This document shows positions 21,521 to 34,149 of a stretch of DNA of 64,000 bases, piece after piece (position 1 is the first letter of the stretch; each line of letters opens with the position of its first letter). A program made the translations under genes and the position numbers. This stretch comes from Stercorarius parasiticus (taxonomy: Eukaryota > Chordata > Aves > Charadriiformes > Stercorariidae). The notes under the pieces are model-generated. The model had not been told where the DNA came from. It was given only the letters and a program-made list of their open reading frames with translations, and made no database searches. The stretch covers positions 157,310 through 221,309 of the forward strand of contig VWZL01000815.1 in assembly GCA_013396915.1 (NCBI GenBank), given 5' to 3'.

Positions 21521-24500
21521 GGCAAGACCTTGAGCAGGCATTGCGCAGGTGCCTGCTGACAGACGGACACCTACGTGGTGGGGTCACGCACGCCTTGTTT
21601 CACCCCTGGGCTTTTGGAGGAAAGGAGACGGGGAGGCTTTGTGCAAGGAGGACAGGTTTACCCATCTCCCTCCTCCTCCTCGATGGTGTCGGAAGGCAAA
21701 CGAGACAACCAAAAACCACCCACATCTGCCACCCAGCTGCGGGGCCACATGGCTCGGGGACAATGCGCTGGAGGGGGACAGGGACCCGAGCCCACTGTTG
21801 AGTTGGGGTGAAGGGTTGCCCGGGTGGGAGGAAGGCAGTTGGTGCCTCATCCTCGCCTGGGGCCTTCCCGAGGCTCTGCCTCACCCGGGGAGGCGTGTGT
21901 TATTAACTGAATACGTGTGTCAGTCCCTGTCGTCCCCAGTTTGCTGGTTTCCTTTTCTGAGCCCGCACAGGGCTGCTATTAATTTGTCATTTCCAGGGCA
22001 GCCCAGATTTCCGATGAGTTCAACTCCGTGTTGGACCTCAAAGCCTGGCAGATGGTATTGGAGGTGGCCAAATCCAGATTATAAATGCTGCTGAGACCCA
22101 GACCAGCCTGGCTTTTGGGTTTTGCCCCTCCTCACCTGGCTCTGTATCTTGACCAAGGATGTTAAAACTGGCACAATAATACAAGCATGAATAATAATAG
22201 TTACAGGAGACAACTCCTTCCGCTGGAATCTGTGATTAGTTGGGATTAGATGGCTGGAGGAGAAAGTTTGGTTTAGTTTGTTTTTAAGAGAAAGGGTGTT
22301 TCTTGCTGGCTCAGCTTTGGGTGCAGCACGGCAAAAAGTAAGAAAATCAAAACAAAAAAACCCCAAAGCGCTGGGAATCAAACGTAGAGCAAGAAGTAGG
22401 AAACTTTCCCCTTGCCATCCCCAGGTCCTGGGGCTGCTTCTTGCCGTGGTGGGAGGGAAAGTGGTGAGATCAGCGCAAAGCCTCAGCACTTCCTGGAGCA
22501 AGGTGGTGTCTCTGTGCGGGTGTTTTGGATGGAGCTTTCAAGGGTTTCTCGTCCCTAACCCACCACCCGCTTGTGCTCTCTTGAAAGGCAAGGGATTTCT
22601 CCGCTGGCCTCAGGCGTGATGGTGTTTCCACCTTCTCCTGCCCTGGAGCAACGAGGCTTTTGCTTCCCCTGGCAACCTGACCCAGCTTTGGGGCAAAATT
22701 CCCCCCGAGACGGAGTTTGGGGATGTCTCTGTGTCCCTCGCTGCTCTCCCACCTCTTTGGCTTGAGAAGCCGGTGTCCTCCAGCCCCTGGTGGCTGCTGT
22801 GCCGAGCTGGGGGTCACAGTGAGCTTGTAACCCATGAGTCTGCAAACAGGGGTGATGGTGTTTAAATGCTGAATGGTGTCAATGCTTAATAACAGCATTG
22901 CTCTGCTCTTTGCCTAGAAATTACTCAACGGTCTCTAAGGAGTACAAATGGATGCAAATGCTTTGGGGCTGGTCTGCAGTGGGAATGCCAGCATCCTTAA
23001 TAATTAATTCGCATTGAAATCGTCATTAAATCATCTCATGGGGATAATAATGTGTGGCAGGGAAATCAAAGGGCCGGTTATAAAAAAGACCTGTAGGAGA
23101 TCACACAGTGAGAAAGCTGGGCTTGCAAGCCTGGTGGCCTGATTTTCAGGTCTAGCTCTTTCCAGCAAAGCCACCTGCATCAGCGATAGTAAGAGGCTGC
23201 TTTTCTGCTCATCTAGATAAACACTTTGAATTCTTATGGGCCAGCAGCCGCCTATTGGTGTCCCCAGCATTCAGACAGAGCTGTGTTTGGGGCAGTGGTG
23301 TTTTTCCTCTTGAAACGTGTCTGCTGTGGAAATGTCATTTTGGACCCTGCAGTCTCCTTTCGAGATTGGAAAGAGCACGTGTGGGAGTAAATGCTGCAAT
23401 GATGTGGGGAGAGAGGGAAAAGTGATGTCCCCTCTTCGCCCTGGCAATGCCACCCTGCTGTGGGTGCTGCTGGGACGGGAAGGCATGGGGCTGGCTGGAG
23501 AACCAGGAGCAGCTCCGGGTGGAGGTGGCTGGGCTGCATCAAGGCAGAGGGGGACTGAAAGCTCGAGCAGGCTCCAAAGCACCTATAAACACCATAAACA
23601 ACATAACAGAGAGGAATCTGGAAACTCTTAAAAGCTGAAATTCTTGCATAATCACCTGGCTCTAAGAGCCCAAGACTTTGCAAAGCAAAATATTGGCGAC
23701 AGTATGTGGAAAGCTGGTTACCTTGGTGAACTGGAAAATCAGTTTTTCACCCCACTCTGCCTCTGAGACCCAGAGCAAATGCATCGAGAAATTTCTCAAC
23801 TTAAAAATGTAGGTAGTATATATTGATAAGGATTTAAAGAGACTTGTGGTAGGATCCCTTGTTGTATCAGATCTGGAGCTAACGATTCTTGCACGGAAGG
23901 GACTCTGCAGAAATGTGTTGTTTTTTTATTTTTTTTCCTTTAGGTTGTTTGTATTCCTGGAAAATCAGGCTGAAAATCAAAGCAGAGCCTCTGCTCTCAC
24001 ACCCAGACCCTTCATCACAGCCTTGTGAAAGGGGACTCGCCGAAAGCCTTGAAGACATAGGAGGGAGCTGGGGTTTGGCTTCCCCCGTGGAGCACCAGCC
24101 ACCTTCTGAGAAGGTCTGTGGTCCTTTCCCAGACTACACCCGGCCCTACCTCCTCCTCTTGCTCCCCTGGACGGATTTGGCCTCCTGGCCCCTCCCCTCA
24201 AGGAAAACACGTTTGGGAAATATTTCTACGTGTATGAAGAGATCCATAAAAATAATGTGTGACGATCCTAGGTAGGTCATGCCATTTCAAGGCAGGTGCC
24301 AGGTGGGAGCTGAGTCCTCACATGGCCTTGAAGATCAGGATCTGGAAGATTCGTACAAGGACAGGCCAAGAAATTCAGAGCAGAAAACCCAGCTCAGACC
24401 TCTGAGGTTTGAAGCTGGGCTGTGAAGCGGTTCACCCTGCATCACGTTTTCCAATATACCAGTGGGTTCGGTGTTCTCCAAGCCAGTTTGATTTTCTTTC

Positions 24501-25480
24501 CATTTTCTCCTAGGTGAGGCACCGCGCGTTCCCCATTTCCAGCCACGTGGTGGAGGAACAATTCAGGTGCTGGGTTCAAGCTCTGCGCTCTCAGGACAGG
24601 CTATCTCGTCTTTAATTAGAGCAGAGATTTGGATGCTTTCAGATTGCTCTCACCAGCCGCCACACAAAAAATCAGTAGGTAAATGTTGCAACCCTCCTTC
24701 ATGGACTTTAAATGCTGAAAAGAGGGAATGTCTCGCTGATCGCTACAAGATGCCTGTAAAATGCATCAGGATTCAGTTCAGGACGTCAATGGTGAACGGC
24801 TGATGTTGAAGGCACAGGAGCGTACAGAAGGGGAGGTTTCCTTCGCTTGAAAATACAATGATACTTGTCAAAATAAGATTTTGCACCTCTCTGTCACCTT
24901 TTGCATCTGTCCTTCCTCCCCCGGGTAGGGTCCGCGTGTTGGGAAGCATTGTGGTGCTGCCGCCATGCTGTGGAGCATCTCCCAGGCTGCTGGTCCCAGC
25001 AGCATCTCCAGATCCCCAGGCCCTGAGACACAGCCAGTGTTTGGGCTGTGCGATTTTGGACCCCGGAGACCTGGTGGGATGAGGAATTTACCGGAGGTGG
25101 CTGGGGGAATCCTCTTAGGGAACCGCGTGACTGTGCCCTGGGAGACAACGCAGTGGTCCAAATGATTTTTCTGTGAAATCACGTATTTCTGCTGAAGACG
25201 TATGGTATTATGGCATTTAACTGGTGTGTTAGGCAACGGGGTGGGCTGGATATGGCAGACAAGCAGCAAAGTCAGGGAAAGGGATCTGGGCATGTCCAAA
25301 GTGCTCTTGAATTTTTGCAGCACCCCATGGATCCTGTAGGGCTTTGGAGGACGACCACCCCAAGCCTGATCATGCTGAGGACCTCCAGAACTCAGAGGTG
25401 GGAGATCGGGAGGTGAAGGAAAGCCTCGTGGTTGCACGTGACAGCAGGATGTAAGAAGCAATGTGATCCGAGACACATTG

Positions 25481-25522
25481 TACAGTGATTTTCATTTTGA
25501 TTTCAAAATGAAGATCACTGTA
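25481..25522. repeat. Hairpin: 19-bp inverted repeat with 4-base loop
   Basis: Arms 25481-25499 and 25504-25522 are reverse complements except at one position, where T opposes G (a wobble pair in RNA). The loop is ATTT. Pairing stops sharply beyond both arms. Confidence 0.85.
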
Positions 25523-26236
25523 GTATTTACCCCAGGTTAATGCGTGGTGCCATGAACATCGCAGATCTTTATTGTGGTAAGTCATGAGTGCATGGGTAGG
25601 CACGGCTGGGTGGTTTCAATTCCCGGCTCAAAGCATTCCTGCTGAGGTCTAATATACAAAGTGTTATCAATTTAGCGAGGTTTTAGGTTGGTCTGTGGCA
25701 GCTCTGATCTCTGGGTTGCTGATCCTGCCCTCTAATTTGAGTTGCACGGGTGTAAATCTGGAATGACTGGCTTGGTTTCCTGGCAGTGCAAGTTTTGGAA
25801 GTGTCTTTGAAGCCAGTGATGCAATTCTGCAGAGAAGGTGAATTTGCGTTGTGGACTCAAGAGCACTTGGGCTGCTTGAGCCACCCGAAGGTCTGCTGTG
25901 GTGGGGTGGCTCCGTGTTGATGGTGTGCCCGGAGCAGAACCTGGCCTGGGCAGAGATCGGAGTGTCCGAGGGGTGCTGAAGTGGGACGGTCGTTATTCTG
26001 TGGGTCCCCCTTTTGGAGGCGGGGGTTGTTCTTTTAACGTGGCTTTTGCACATCGAGAGGTGGTTGTCACGAGGCAGCTGCACCCGAAGCCGGACTGGGC
26101 TGCGCGGCACCGGTGGCGGTGGGATTTAGGGTCTGGGAGGTCACTTTATATGACTGTATGTATATTATATGGCCATAAATGTCTTGTTATTTGATTCATA
26201 TATGCTAACTCAGTGGATAGAAGTGAATTTAAAGCA

Positions 26237-26242
26237 CTTTAT
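26237..26242 (-). terminator. AQP2: Candidate AQP2 polyadenylation signal
   Basis: A well-formed TCAAATAAAGTG lies 2.15 kb after the stop and I saw no AATAAA on this strand in between. It implies a 3' UTR of about 2.17 kb (26220-28390); mammalian AQP2 also has a long 3' UTR. Unproven without transcripts. Confidence 0.45.
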
Positions 26243-28390
26243 TTGAAAGAGTACAGTAATTACTAGACATTAAAACTCATTTTGGGGCCCTGTGCGGTTT
26301 ATGCGAGTCTTAAACATTGTTGAGGTAAATAATAAGTTAAATGCTTAAATCTGAAGGGGAGGAGGCACGTCGTTAACTTGACTATTGCCAAAAAAAGAAA
26401 GCAAAAAGGTTCAGTTGTACGGCATTTTGTACAGGGGATCACCGACAGGATAATTTCTCGGTAAGTTTCTTTGGATTTTCCTGACATACATGGATTTGTT
26501 TTCCTTTGAAAAGTAACAAATACAAGCTAATTTAAAACTGAGTATTTGGCGAGTCAAATGCAATTTTACACTCTGACTTGAAACGTGATTTTAATTCCCA
26601 TTGCTGAGAACAGGCAGATTCTTTTTTGAAAAGCCTTTTCTGAAATAATATTCAAATGCTCCTTTGCCGTGGAAGGAACAAAGTGGAGGACCAGAATCGA
26701 TATTTTTGTCGAGGCAGAGAATGGGTTAAACCAGTGCTAAAACTGCTGCTCTTCACCAGCAGCCTTCTGGGGATATGTGCATGCATTGACTAGTAGAGTA
26801 ACACAGATTTTTGGCTGCAATAAATAAAGCTTGGCGTCTGTGATAGCATTTCTCCCCTTGTTTCGCAGCACGGTATCAGCAAATGACAGCTAGAGGAGGT
26901 CTCGTGCTCTCAGCCTCACTTGGTATGGTGAAATAAAGACCACAATAACACCTTCTCTGGGTCAGATCAAAGCTTTTTTTACTTCTTTTCTCTCCATCAA
27001 TAGGTATTAGCACGTGTTTGAGGAAGAGCACAGTGAGGAACAGAGGAAATTACGAATTCAAGAGGAGGAGGAGACTGGTACAAGCAGAGCACAGTGGATA
27101 AATGTGAAAAGAGGAGGAACATCATTTGGTGGTAGTTCATGTCAAAACAGTCGGAGGGAGGAAAATGATCGGTAATGTTCCTTATGATTTGGAATTGGGT
27201 CCAATCTTGTGGAATATTTCCATTAACAGCCTTAGCAGGAAAAGCCTGGATGTGGTGATGACATTTTGAGGTGGTGCAATATCGGGGAGACACCACCAGC
27301 AGAAGAAAGCACTAGGATGTCATGCCAGAAATGTATGACTTAGGCTAAATAATAGGAACAGGATTAAACTAATGGCTGAAAGAGACAAGTTGCATCCCAA
27401 AGACTAACCCAAATTCTTTGACTGTGCTGGGGACTGCAACCAGGTCCTGACGTAGCCAAAGAAAGGGGTGGGATGGTTCTGAGGCTTTGGTGTGATGCAG
27501 CCAAGAAAAAGGCCCGGGCTGTAGGAAGCAAGTGATGGAGACAATCACACCTGAAACGCTTTGTGTTACTCCTCTGAGAATCAGAGCGGAAGAGGAACAG
27601 AGGAAAGAAAGCAAAAACCAGGGAGAGAGATGAATCATTGAAGCTAAAGGATAACACTGGTCCAAGAACAAATGAGCCATGGATGAATTTGGGCTGAAAA
27701 TCAGGAGGTTTCTCATTGTCACAGGAGGGAGCAGTTGCAAGAGCTCCCCAATGGGGTCAGCAGGGACTCAAGGACGTGCTTCCAGCCCCGTCTTCTCAGC
27801 AAAGCCTCCACGTGAGCACAGGACATCTGCATCCCAGGGGTGGTTGTAAATGGCAGCAGCAAAACTTCCAGTTCGTAAGAGACTTGTGGCAGGGAGCGAG
27901 CGCTCCTGTGTGCAAACAGCCGAGCAGTGAGAAGAAATGGGAGACAGGTGAGCGGAGTTCAACAGCAATGAGGCATCGGGTGGCAACCTCCACACCCAGC
28001 AAATGGCTGTAATAACAGCTCTCAGCAGTGACTCGGGGCACTTCATGAAGGGCAACAAACTCCACCGAGCACTGACTTCTGCAAGGGGGACGTGGAAGGA
28101 GCTGGCCCAGGGTGGGATCCCAGTGTCCTCGTTCCTGTTGCTGCACTGGTGGTTTTGATTGAACGGCATTTTGCCCCAGCATCAGCAAACCATCAGGCCA
28201 CGGGGAGAGCTGGGAGACAGAAGGTTGGGCCATCACAGTGCATCTCCCCAGGAGATGAGTCAACTTTAGTCCCTCGGCAAAAATGAAGGGAGAGAGGGGA
28301 GAGGTGAAACGTTCCTCTCAATGAGCACCGTCTCTAAAACGGATGCCAGAGTTTTCCCCAGCTCCTCTCTCAGCCCGGGAGGAAGTTCAG

Positions 28391-28606
28391 CTACACCTTC
28401 TCAGACATCCCCCTCGGCAGGGTCTGGGGGGAGTGAAGCTCCACCGACTGCCGCCGCCGGACCTCACGCTCTGCCCAGTCCTCCTCCGGCTCGCAGCCTT
28501 TGAAGATGGCGAGTCTCTCCGAGAAGGTTTTGGCTTGCGGGAAGAGGATGTAATTGTAGATGATGGAGGCTGCTGCCGCCCCAACCAGGGGACCTACCCA
28601 GAAGAC
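28391..28606 (-). CDS. AQP2: AQP2 exon 4, helix 6 and regulatory tail
   Basis: Acceptor CCCCAG ends at 28607; TAG stop at 28393-28391. Residues 204-274 include [10 protein letters not shown] and the phospho-tail [13 protein letters not shown]. Confidence 0.96.
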   Translation of the reverse strand, partial: VFWVGPLVGAAAASIIYNYILFPQAKTFSERLAIFKGCEPEEDWAEREVRRRQSVELHSPQTLPRGMSEKV

Positions 28607-31600
28607 CTGGGGAAAAGGGAAAGAGAAGAATTGTGTGAGCAAAAACCAGCCTGAGTTTGGAGGATGGAGAGGAACCAGGGTCTCTGAAGAGCATTGCAGG
28701 GTGCTTATGTTCCTTCCTGTCCTGTGTGCGTTGGGAGTCAGCTCTGCTTTGGCCATCACCGCTGACCTGAGCTCTCAGCCATCGCTGTTGTGCTTGAATA
28801 TACCTAAACCATCCTCTTCTGTCTTTCCTCCTCTGTTGAGAGCTATATAATCTTCACCAATGACAGGCCCATCATGAGCATGCTTAACGATTTGGGTTCC
28901 TCTGGAGAAGAGTCTTCCTACCCTTTTACACACGGCTATAGAGAGGAGGCCACCAGCTTGGGCTGGACACCGCTGAGCATGTCAACCTGAACCACAGCTC
29001 TGGCTCCGAATGTGCTCATTGCAGATGGAAATGCCTGGGAGTGTTCCCAAAGAAGCTGGTAGAAAACGTGCGCCCAGCTCCAACTGAAACCAGGAAAAAG
29101 GTTCCCAGGACCAGCAAAGAAGAGCTCTGCACTCCATTAGTTTTGCTTCTTTTGCTAAGTCACGGTCAAAAAATCACACACCCTTTTCCTGTTGCAACGA
29201 AGCCTGCTTAGATAAGCCAATTAAGCACCCAGAAGCCCCACCTCTTCTGGCTAATCTCTACATCTCTCCTCCAGCTGGGAGCTGGCTCTGTGGGTTTCTA
29301 GGAACACTGGTAATGTGGGGGGCTCATCCCACCAAAACAATACGTAGACCCGACTTCTTACCCAGTGGTCACTGAAGTCGCCGACTATCACAGCAGGGGC
29401 AAAAGATCTGGCTGGGTTCATAGAGCAGCCGGTGTAACGGATCTGTGGAGAAACACCACACATTGTTAGCATTAAGCCCTTTTAGCACATTTTAAAAAAT
29501 CCTGGTGTGTTATTAGCGTGATTCATTCACTGAGCCGATGTTTCACCCTCCAGTATGCCCATTCCAGGAAAAGGGATGCTAGCAGCTTCCAGCACCTGAG
29601 TCGACCTGGATGAGTTGTCTGTATTTGCTCATCTTCTGTGCCAGCACACGTGTCCTGTGCATGGTGCAACTCAGCTGCAGGCTGGGTGACGTGACCAGGG
29701 CTGCGGGGACAAGCTCCCCCTGAGCCTATTCCTGGAGAAAATGGCTCCTCCTTGCCATTGAGGATAGGAGAAGAACAGTCCCGTGGACACATGGGCTTGC
29801 TAAGGATGGAAGATGTGGTGTAAACATCACTGTTTTAATGCACGAGCTGAGAGGCTGGGGGGGGGTCGGGGGCTACTTTGGGTTGTCATCCGGGAGGGAT
29901 TTCCCTGAGGGTCCATCCCAAATAGTCTTACCATGGTCTCGAGTGCCTCAGTTGCTGATACATTCACTCCAGGATAGAAGACCCTACCGATCCCTGGCAG
30001 CTCCCTACGAGTCTCCAGGAGCAGCAGAGCCCCACAGGTTAAGTTTTTTTCATGCCCAATAAAAGCCAAGCTCAGGCTATGGCTCTGTTATGGCTTTGGT
30101 GGGATTTTTCTCCTCTATCCACTGGAAATCTGTGGGCACCACGTGAGTTTTAAATCCCCTGTCCACCCTGGAGCAGGCTTTGGGCACAAAGGCAAAGACA
30201 ACCTAAAAAACGCTGTCTTTTAGCCCATTCTACGCACCCCGAGGAGATGCCCCACAGCAACAGAAAGGCCGATGGACAGGGCAGGAGAGCCCAGGTTGTC
30301 CTCCCGGCGTTCGTCAGTAGAAGCGAAGATGCACAGGACCAGCTGGAAGGTGAGGAAGAGCTCGACGGTCACCGCCTGCCCCGTCGTCGTCTCGTTGTGC
30401 AGCTGGAAGGGGAGAAAAAATGTGTCTCAGGGACTGGGAAGTTTGGGGACTGGGTTGGAAATGTGGAGGGAGAAACCCAAATCAAGGAACATTGGAAATC
30501 AGTGAGATTTTTGGCACCAGTATGAAGAGGAGGAAAAAATTCCCAGGTAAAAGGAAAAGTGGGTCAATGGGTAATACTTGAGTGATATGGCAGAAAATGT
30601 TTTAGTTGCATTTCTTTGGGTATCTTTTTCCACCCTTTCGCCCCAGGGATTTTTTTTTTTTTTTTCTTTTCCTCATGCTTAAAATGCAAAATGCCTTTTG
30701 GAAAAGTTTACAAATTGCATTTTGAAAATGTCAAAAAGAAATGTTTTGGCATTAAAAAAAAAACCTCATTCCCTTCCCCCTTCCCACACTTTTTTGACAG
30801 AAAGAATTTGTCAGATTTGATCTGAGGCTGTGCCTGGTTGCACCGCCATTCCTCCAACTCTGCTTTCTGACACTTTTATTACTCCTTGGTGGTTTTTCAT
30901 CTAGATCCGGATGGATCTGGCAGCGCTGCCAGCCAGATCTGCGGTCTCCCATTGCTGTTCCTTCCCTCAGCCCCTCCTGGCACATCTCTGCCCTTGCTTT
31001 CCCCGTGTCACTCCTGCTTTGGACACCGCGTCCTCCCAAACGCTGATCCCGAGATCGCTTCACTTGGTGACGCCACGAAGGCAGCAGTTGCCCTCCTGGC
31101 CGAGATCCAGAGTCGGATCTTCCTTGCTCTCCTCTCTCTGATATTCCCACCCCCCCTTTTCTTTTTAAGGGTAATTTGTGCAGGCAGCTACAAGATGAAC
31201 AGCGCATGGGGGGAAAAAATATCAAGATCCCTATTCCCTCTTTTAGGTGTTTTAAGCTGCAAAACAGCAGAGCTGGGCGTTTTGAAAGCCTCTGTTAAAA
31301 CTCCTACTCGCTTTGTTGGGTTTATTAAACCTCAGCTATTATCAGTCTAAGTAGTCTTGTTCAGATTAATTCGCAATCCCTTTTTCAACCCTCTTAATCT
31401 CTTTGGCAGCAAAGCTGGATTCTGGCAGTGCCTCCCTGCTGCAAGAAAGGATATTTTCATGTGCTGCCTCCTAAAACACATTGCCCGCCTCCTCCCTCAC
31501 CGCTCGGCTTGGTTGTGGGTGATGCTGGTCCCAGCACAGGCGTCTCTGCAGGAGACAGCGTGGTTGTGTCCATCTGAAGAGGAGTGGTGGGGTATGGAGA

Positions 31601-32837
31601 AAAGAGAGGGAATAGTGAACCCTGCGATGCATTAATATTTTTTTTCCCCCTCTTCTTATTGTGCACGTGGGTGGGGAAGGGGATGTTGGAGTTTGGGATA
31701 CCACTGGGTCCCCCAGTTTTCTTTTTTCCCTACGTGTCTAAATAAGACCGGGATCCTTGCGATGCTTCTGGCACTGCCCGGGCCCTCGTGTGTGTCGGGC
31801 ATTGCGATGAACCAGCTGGATCTGATGTGACCGTCCCTTCACAATGGGAAGCAGCTTGGTGAGCGGTGTATCTAATGAAAAGCTGGGATTTAGACATCCC
31901 GTCCCCCCCTTACTCTGGCGCAACGTCCCCATTGCCGGCAATCTGGCACAGCAGCCTGTAAACGTGGCACAGTGTAAGACAGAGGGGAGAAAAGGCTGCC
32001 CACACCCACAGCAAGACAGGAAAGTGGGACAAGCTTGGGGCAAGAGGAATGGGGAGGTGATGCTCTTGGTCATGTCCTCCCTAAACACCTGGATGTCTTC
32101 CGAATCCAGCTCCTCCACGATGCAGCCCTAGATAAAACTGAGATGATGGTGGTTTTGTCTTCTAAGGGAGGTGTCTATGTGGCCAGCTGGATCATACCTC
32201 TGGTTTTTGTTCCTCAAAAGCAGAGGAGGCAGCCTGGACTCATGCTTTTGTCCCTGCTCCTGGAAGGACTCTTGGTACAGCAACCTCATGGTACTGGGCT
32301 GCAGCTGACAGTGCCTCCTACTGAGGAAGCTGGCAGGCTTCCGACCCAACACTGAATAAAGGGGGTCCTTGCTTGGCCACAAAACACTTCTTCCCCTCCC
32401 TCAGCCTTCCCAAAAGCCCTGCCCAATCTTTCCTGCTCCCTTCCAAGCCCATCCGTGGGCTGAAGTCTTACCTTGTTGATGGCCAAGCCTTCCCGGGAGT
32501 CTGCAGGGGTGATCTCATGTAAGATGGCAGCTCCCACAACACCCCCCAGGAGCTGGGCAACCACATAGAAGACAGCGCGGAGGAAGGAGACCTGGGAGCC
32601 GATGAGGCAAGCCACCGTCACTGCTGGGTTGATGTGGGCTCCGCTGATGTGCCCCAGGGCTTGGACCAACGTGCCAATGGCCAAGCCAAAAGCCAGCGCG
32701 ATTTGAAGGATGCTGGGGGAGGAAGCTGAGGGCCAGTTCAGAGCAGAGCCCAGGCCGAAGAGGATGAAGACCAAAGTCGCCAGAAATTCTGCAAAGACAG
32801 CCCGGGTGAAGGCTATGGATCGTAGTTCCCACATCAT
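28391..32837 (-). CDS. AQP2: Aquaporin-2 vasotocin/vasopressin-regulated water channel, four coding exons
   Basis: Apical water channel of the renal collecting duct, moved to the membrane by cAMP/PKA signalling. Coding exons 32472-32837, 30238-30402, 29362-29442 and 28391-28606 join to 828 nt. Two ATGs are adjacent: the upstream one (32837) gives 275 aa, the second (32834) gives 274 aa starting MWELRSIAF as in mammals (human 271 aa). Numbering from MWEL: NPA boxes at 69-71 and 185-187, mercury-site Cys182, filter Arg188, and glycosylation sequon N124-E-T. The tail carries RRRQS257, equivalent to the PKA site Ser256, then VELHS262 (Ser261). The Ser264 position is Thr265 and the Thr269 position is Met270, so the tail ends [13 protein letters not shown]. 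One residue is inserted near PSASSPS compared with human. Identity is clear from MWELRS, HEITPAD and the tail. Confidence 0.97.
29362..29442 (-). CDS. AQP2: AQP2 exon 3, second NPA box
   Basis: 81 nt, residues 177-203, reading [18 protein letters not shown] then FSDHW. Acceptor CTCCACAG ends at 29443; donor TGG/GTAAGA at 29361. Confidence 0.96.
30238..30402 (-). CDS. AQP2: AQP2 exon 2
   Basis: 165 nt, residues 122-176, acceptor CTTCCAG ending at 30403, donor GGG/GTGCGT at 30237. Reads [18 protein letters not shown] then [12 protein letters not shown]. Confidence 0.95.
32472..32837 (-). CDS. AQP2: AQP2 exon 1, first NPA box
   Basis: Starts ATGATGTGG; the first ATG has A at -3 and +4 and is the better initiation context, the second gives the conserved MWEL start. 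Runs to AACAAG/GTAAGA, GT at 32471-32470. Contains [16 protein letters not shown]. Confidence 0.95.
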
Positions 32838-32943
32838 GGTGTGGCGGCTGCTGGAGGCTGCAAGGGCTGACCCTCCCCGCTGTGTCTTCAGGCAATTGCG
32901 TCTGCGGCTGCTGTGTCCATAGAGGATGACGGGGACAACGTGT

Positions 32944-32951
32944 ATATATAT
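32944..32951 (-). promoter_or_regulatory. AQP2: AQP2 TATA box
   Basis: TATATATA on the - strand, about 110 nt upstream of the ATG pair; predicted start site near 32918. The AQP5 TATA sits at a very similar distance, as expected for tandem paralogues. Confidence 0.6.
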
Positions 32952-33720
32952 GGATGCGGGGGGCTGAAGGATCACCCGCTGAAGGAGGTGGGATCGTGGT
33001 CCCAGGAAACCTGATGCTTTTTTTTTTCATTTGTGTTCCAGCCGAGGGAACATCAGACCCTGCCCCCTCCATTAAAGCTGGGGAATGCGGCGTTCGCCAC
33101 CCTTGGGAGGCCATAAATCAGCCTCCAGCAACGCCATCAAACCACGGTTCCCTTTCTCCTGCGCTCTCTTACTAGGGGTCCTGTCCCCAGAGGTCCTTGT
33201 TGCTCCTCTCTTCTCCAAGCTCTACCACCCGCTGTGTGGAGAGGAGAGCAAGCAAGGGGGGGTCTGTAGAGCTAGAGCTGGGTCCGAGCTGGGGTCGCGC
33301 TGAAAAACAAGATGTGGGCTGTGATTAAATAACCAGGCAAAACTGGATACAAAAGAGGCTCTCAGAGGCACAAAACTCCAAGTGAGTTACTACGACTCGA
33401 TTCCTCAGAGGACCAGAATTTTACAGCCTGGGCACAGATTTCCTGCCCAGAAAAATGGGAACTAGCCCCAAGAAATGACTGTCAGGAAAGAAATTCTAGT
33501 GTGAAAAAATGACACGCACAGCTGGAGCACCGGCTGTGCTCTAATTACAGGGATTTTGGCCAACTCAGCTCTTCAGAAATGTCTTTTTACTTATTGATGT
33601 TAATCCCCAAAAGAGGAATGATATTTTCTTCTCTGGAGCATGATTCTTCACATCAAACCATCCAACAATCCCATTTTCCTTCTTCTTCCATTGCTTAGGG
33701 CACGTTTGCTTGTTCCTGGG

Positions 33721-33728
33721 TGACGTCT
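33721..33728 (-). promoter_or_regulatory. CRE-like site upstream of AQP2
   Basis: TGACGTCT on the + strand matches the cAMP response element TGACGTCA at seven of eight bases, about 0.8 kb upstream of the predicted AQP2 start. Mammalian AQP2 is induced through a CRE, but that one lies closer to the promoter. Confidence 0.25.
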
Positions 33729-34054
33729 GCAAAGACTTTTGCTCCCTGTGTCATCGGGGTTGGTGGGCTTGCTGGAAAGATAGCACTCCCCCCGCTCTTT
33801 TTAGCAGACTCTGTAGTTATCCTAAAGCCCGGGGAGGTGGGGGGAACACTCCCCCAGGGTAAAGCTGGAGTTGAAAGGACCATTTTATTTTGGAGGGACA
33901 CAGGGCACCAGAACTGAGAGTCCGTTTTCTGGCTCTGACAGAGGCCGACACTGTATGATAAACCAAGTATTTTTCCCTTCCAGAGGAACCGTGCAAGTGG
34001 CACCGAACTGATGTGAAAAGTTGATGCAAAATATTCCATATTGCTCAAATTATG

Positions 34055-34112
34055 TCATAGAATCATAGAATATCCCAGGTTGGAAGAGACCCATAAGGAC
34101 ACGTGAAGTCCT
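34055..34112 (-). mobile_element. CR1 3'-terminal remnant, minus sense
   Basis: Reads TCATAGAATCATAGAATATC then CCAGGTTGGAAGAGACCC, the reverse complement of the CR1 tail with its terminal octamer repeats. Confidence 0.8.
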
Positions 34113-34149
34113 GTTCTTCCCTCCACAAAAGGCGGGTAACAGTACTTGT

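Larger units (their letters stand above)
19260..26210. other. Intergenic region between AQP5 and AQP2
   Basis: About 7 kb with no recognised gene or clear transposon. It holds a short perfect palindrome (21500-21520), a homeodomain-like A/T cluster near 22995-23030 and a near-perfect long hairpin (25481-25522). It would contain any AQP5 upstream enhancers. Confidence 0.6.
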
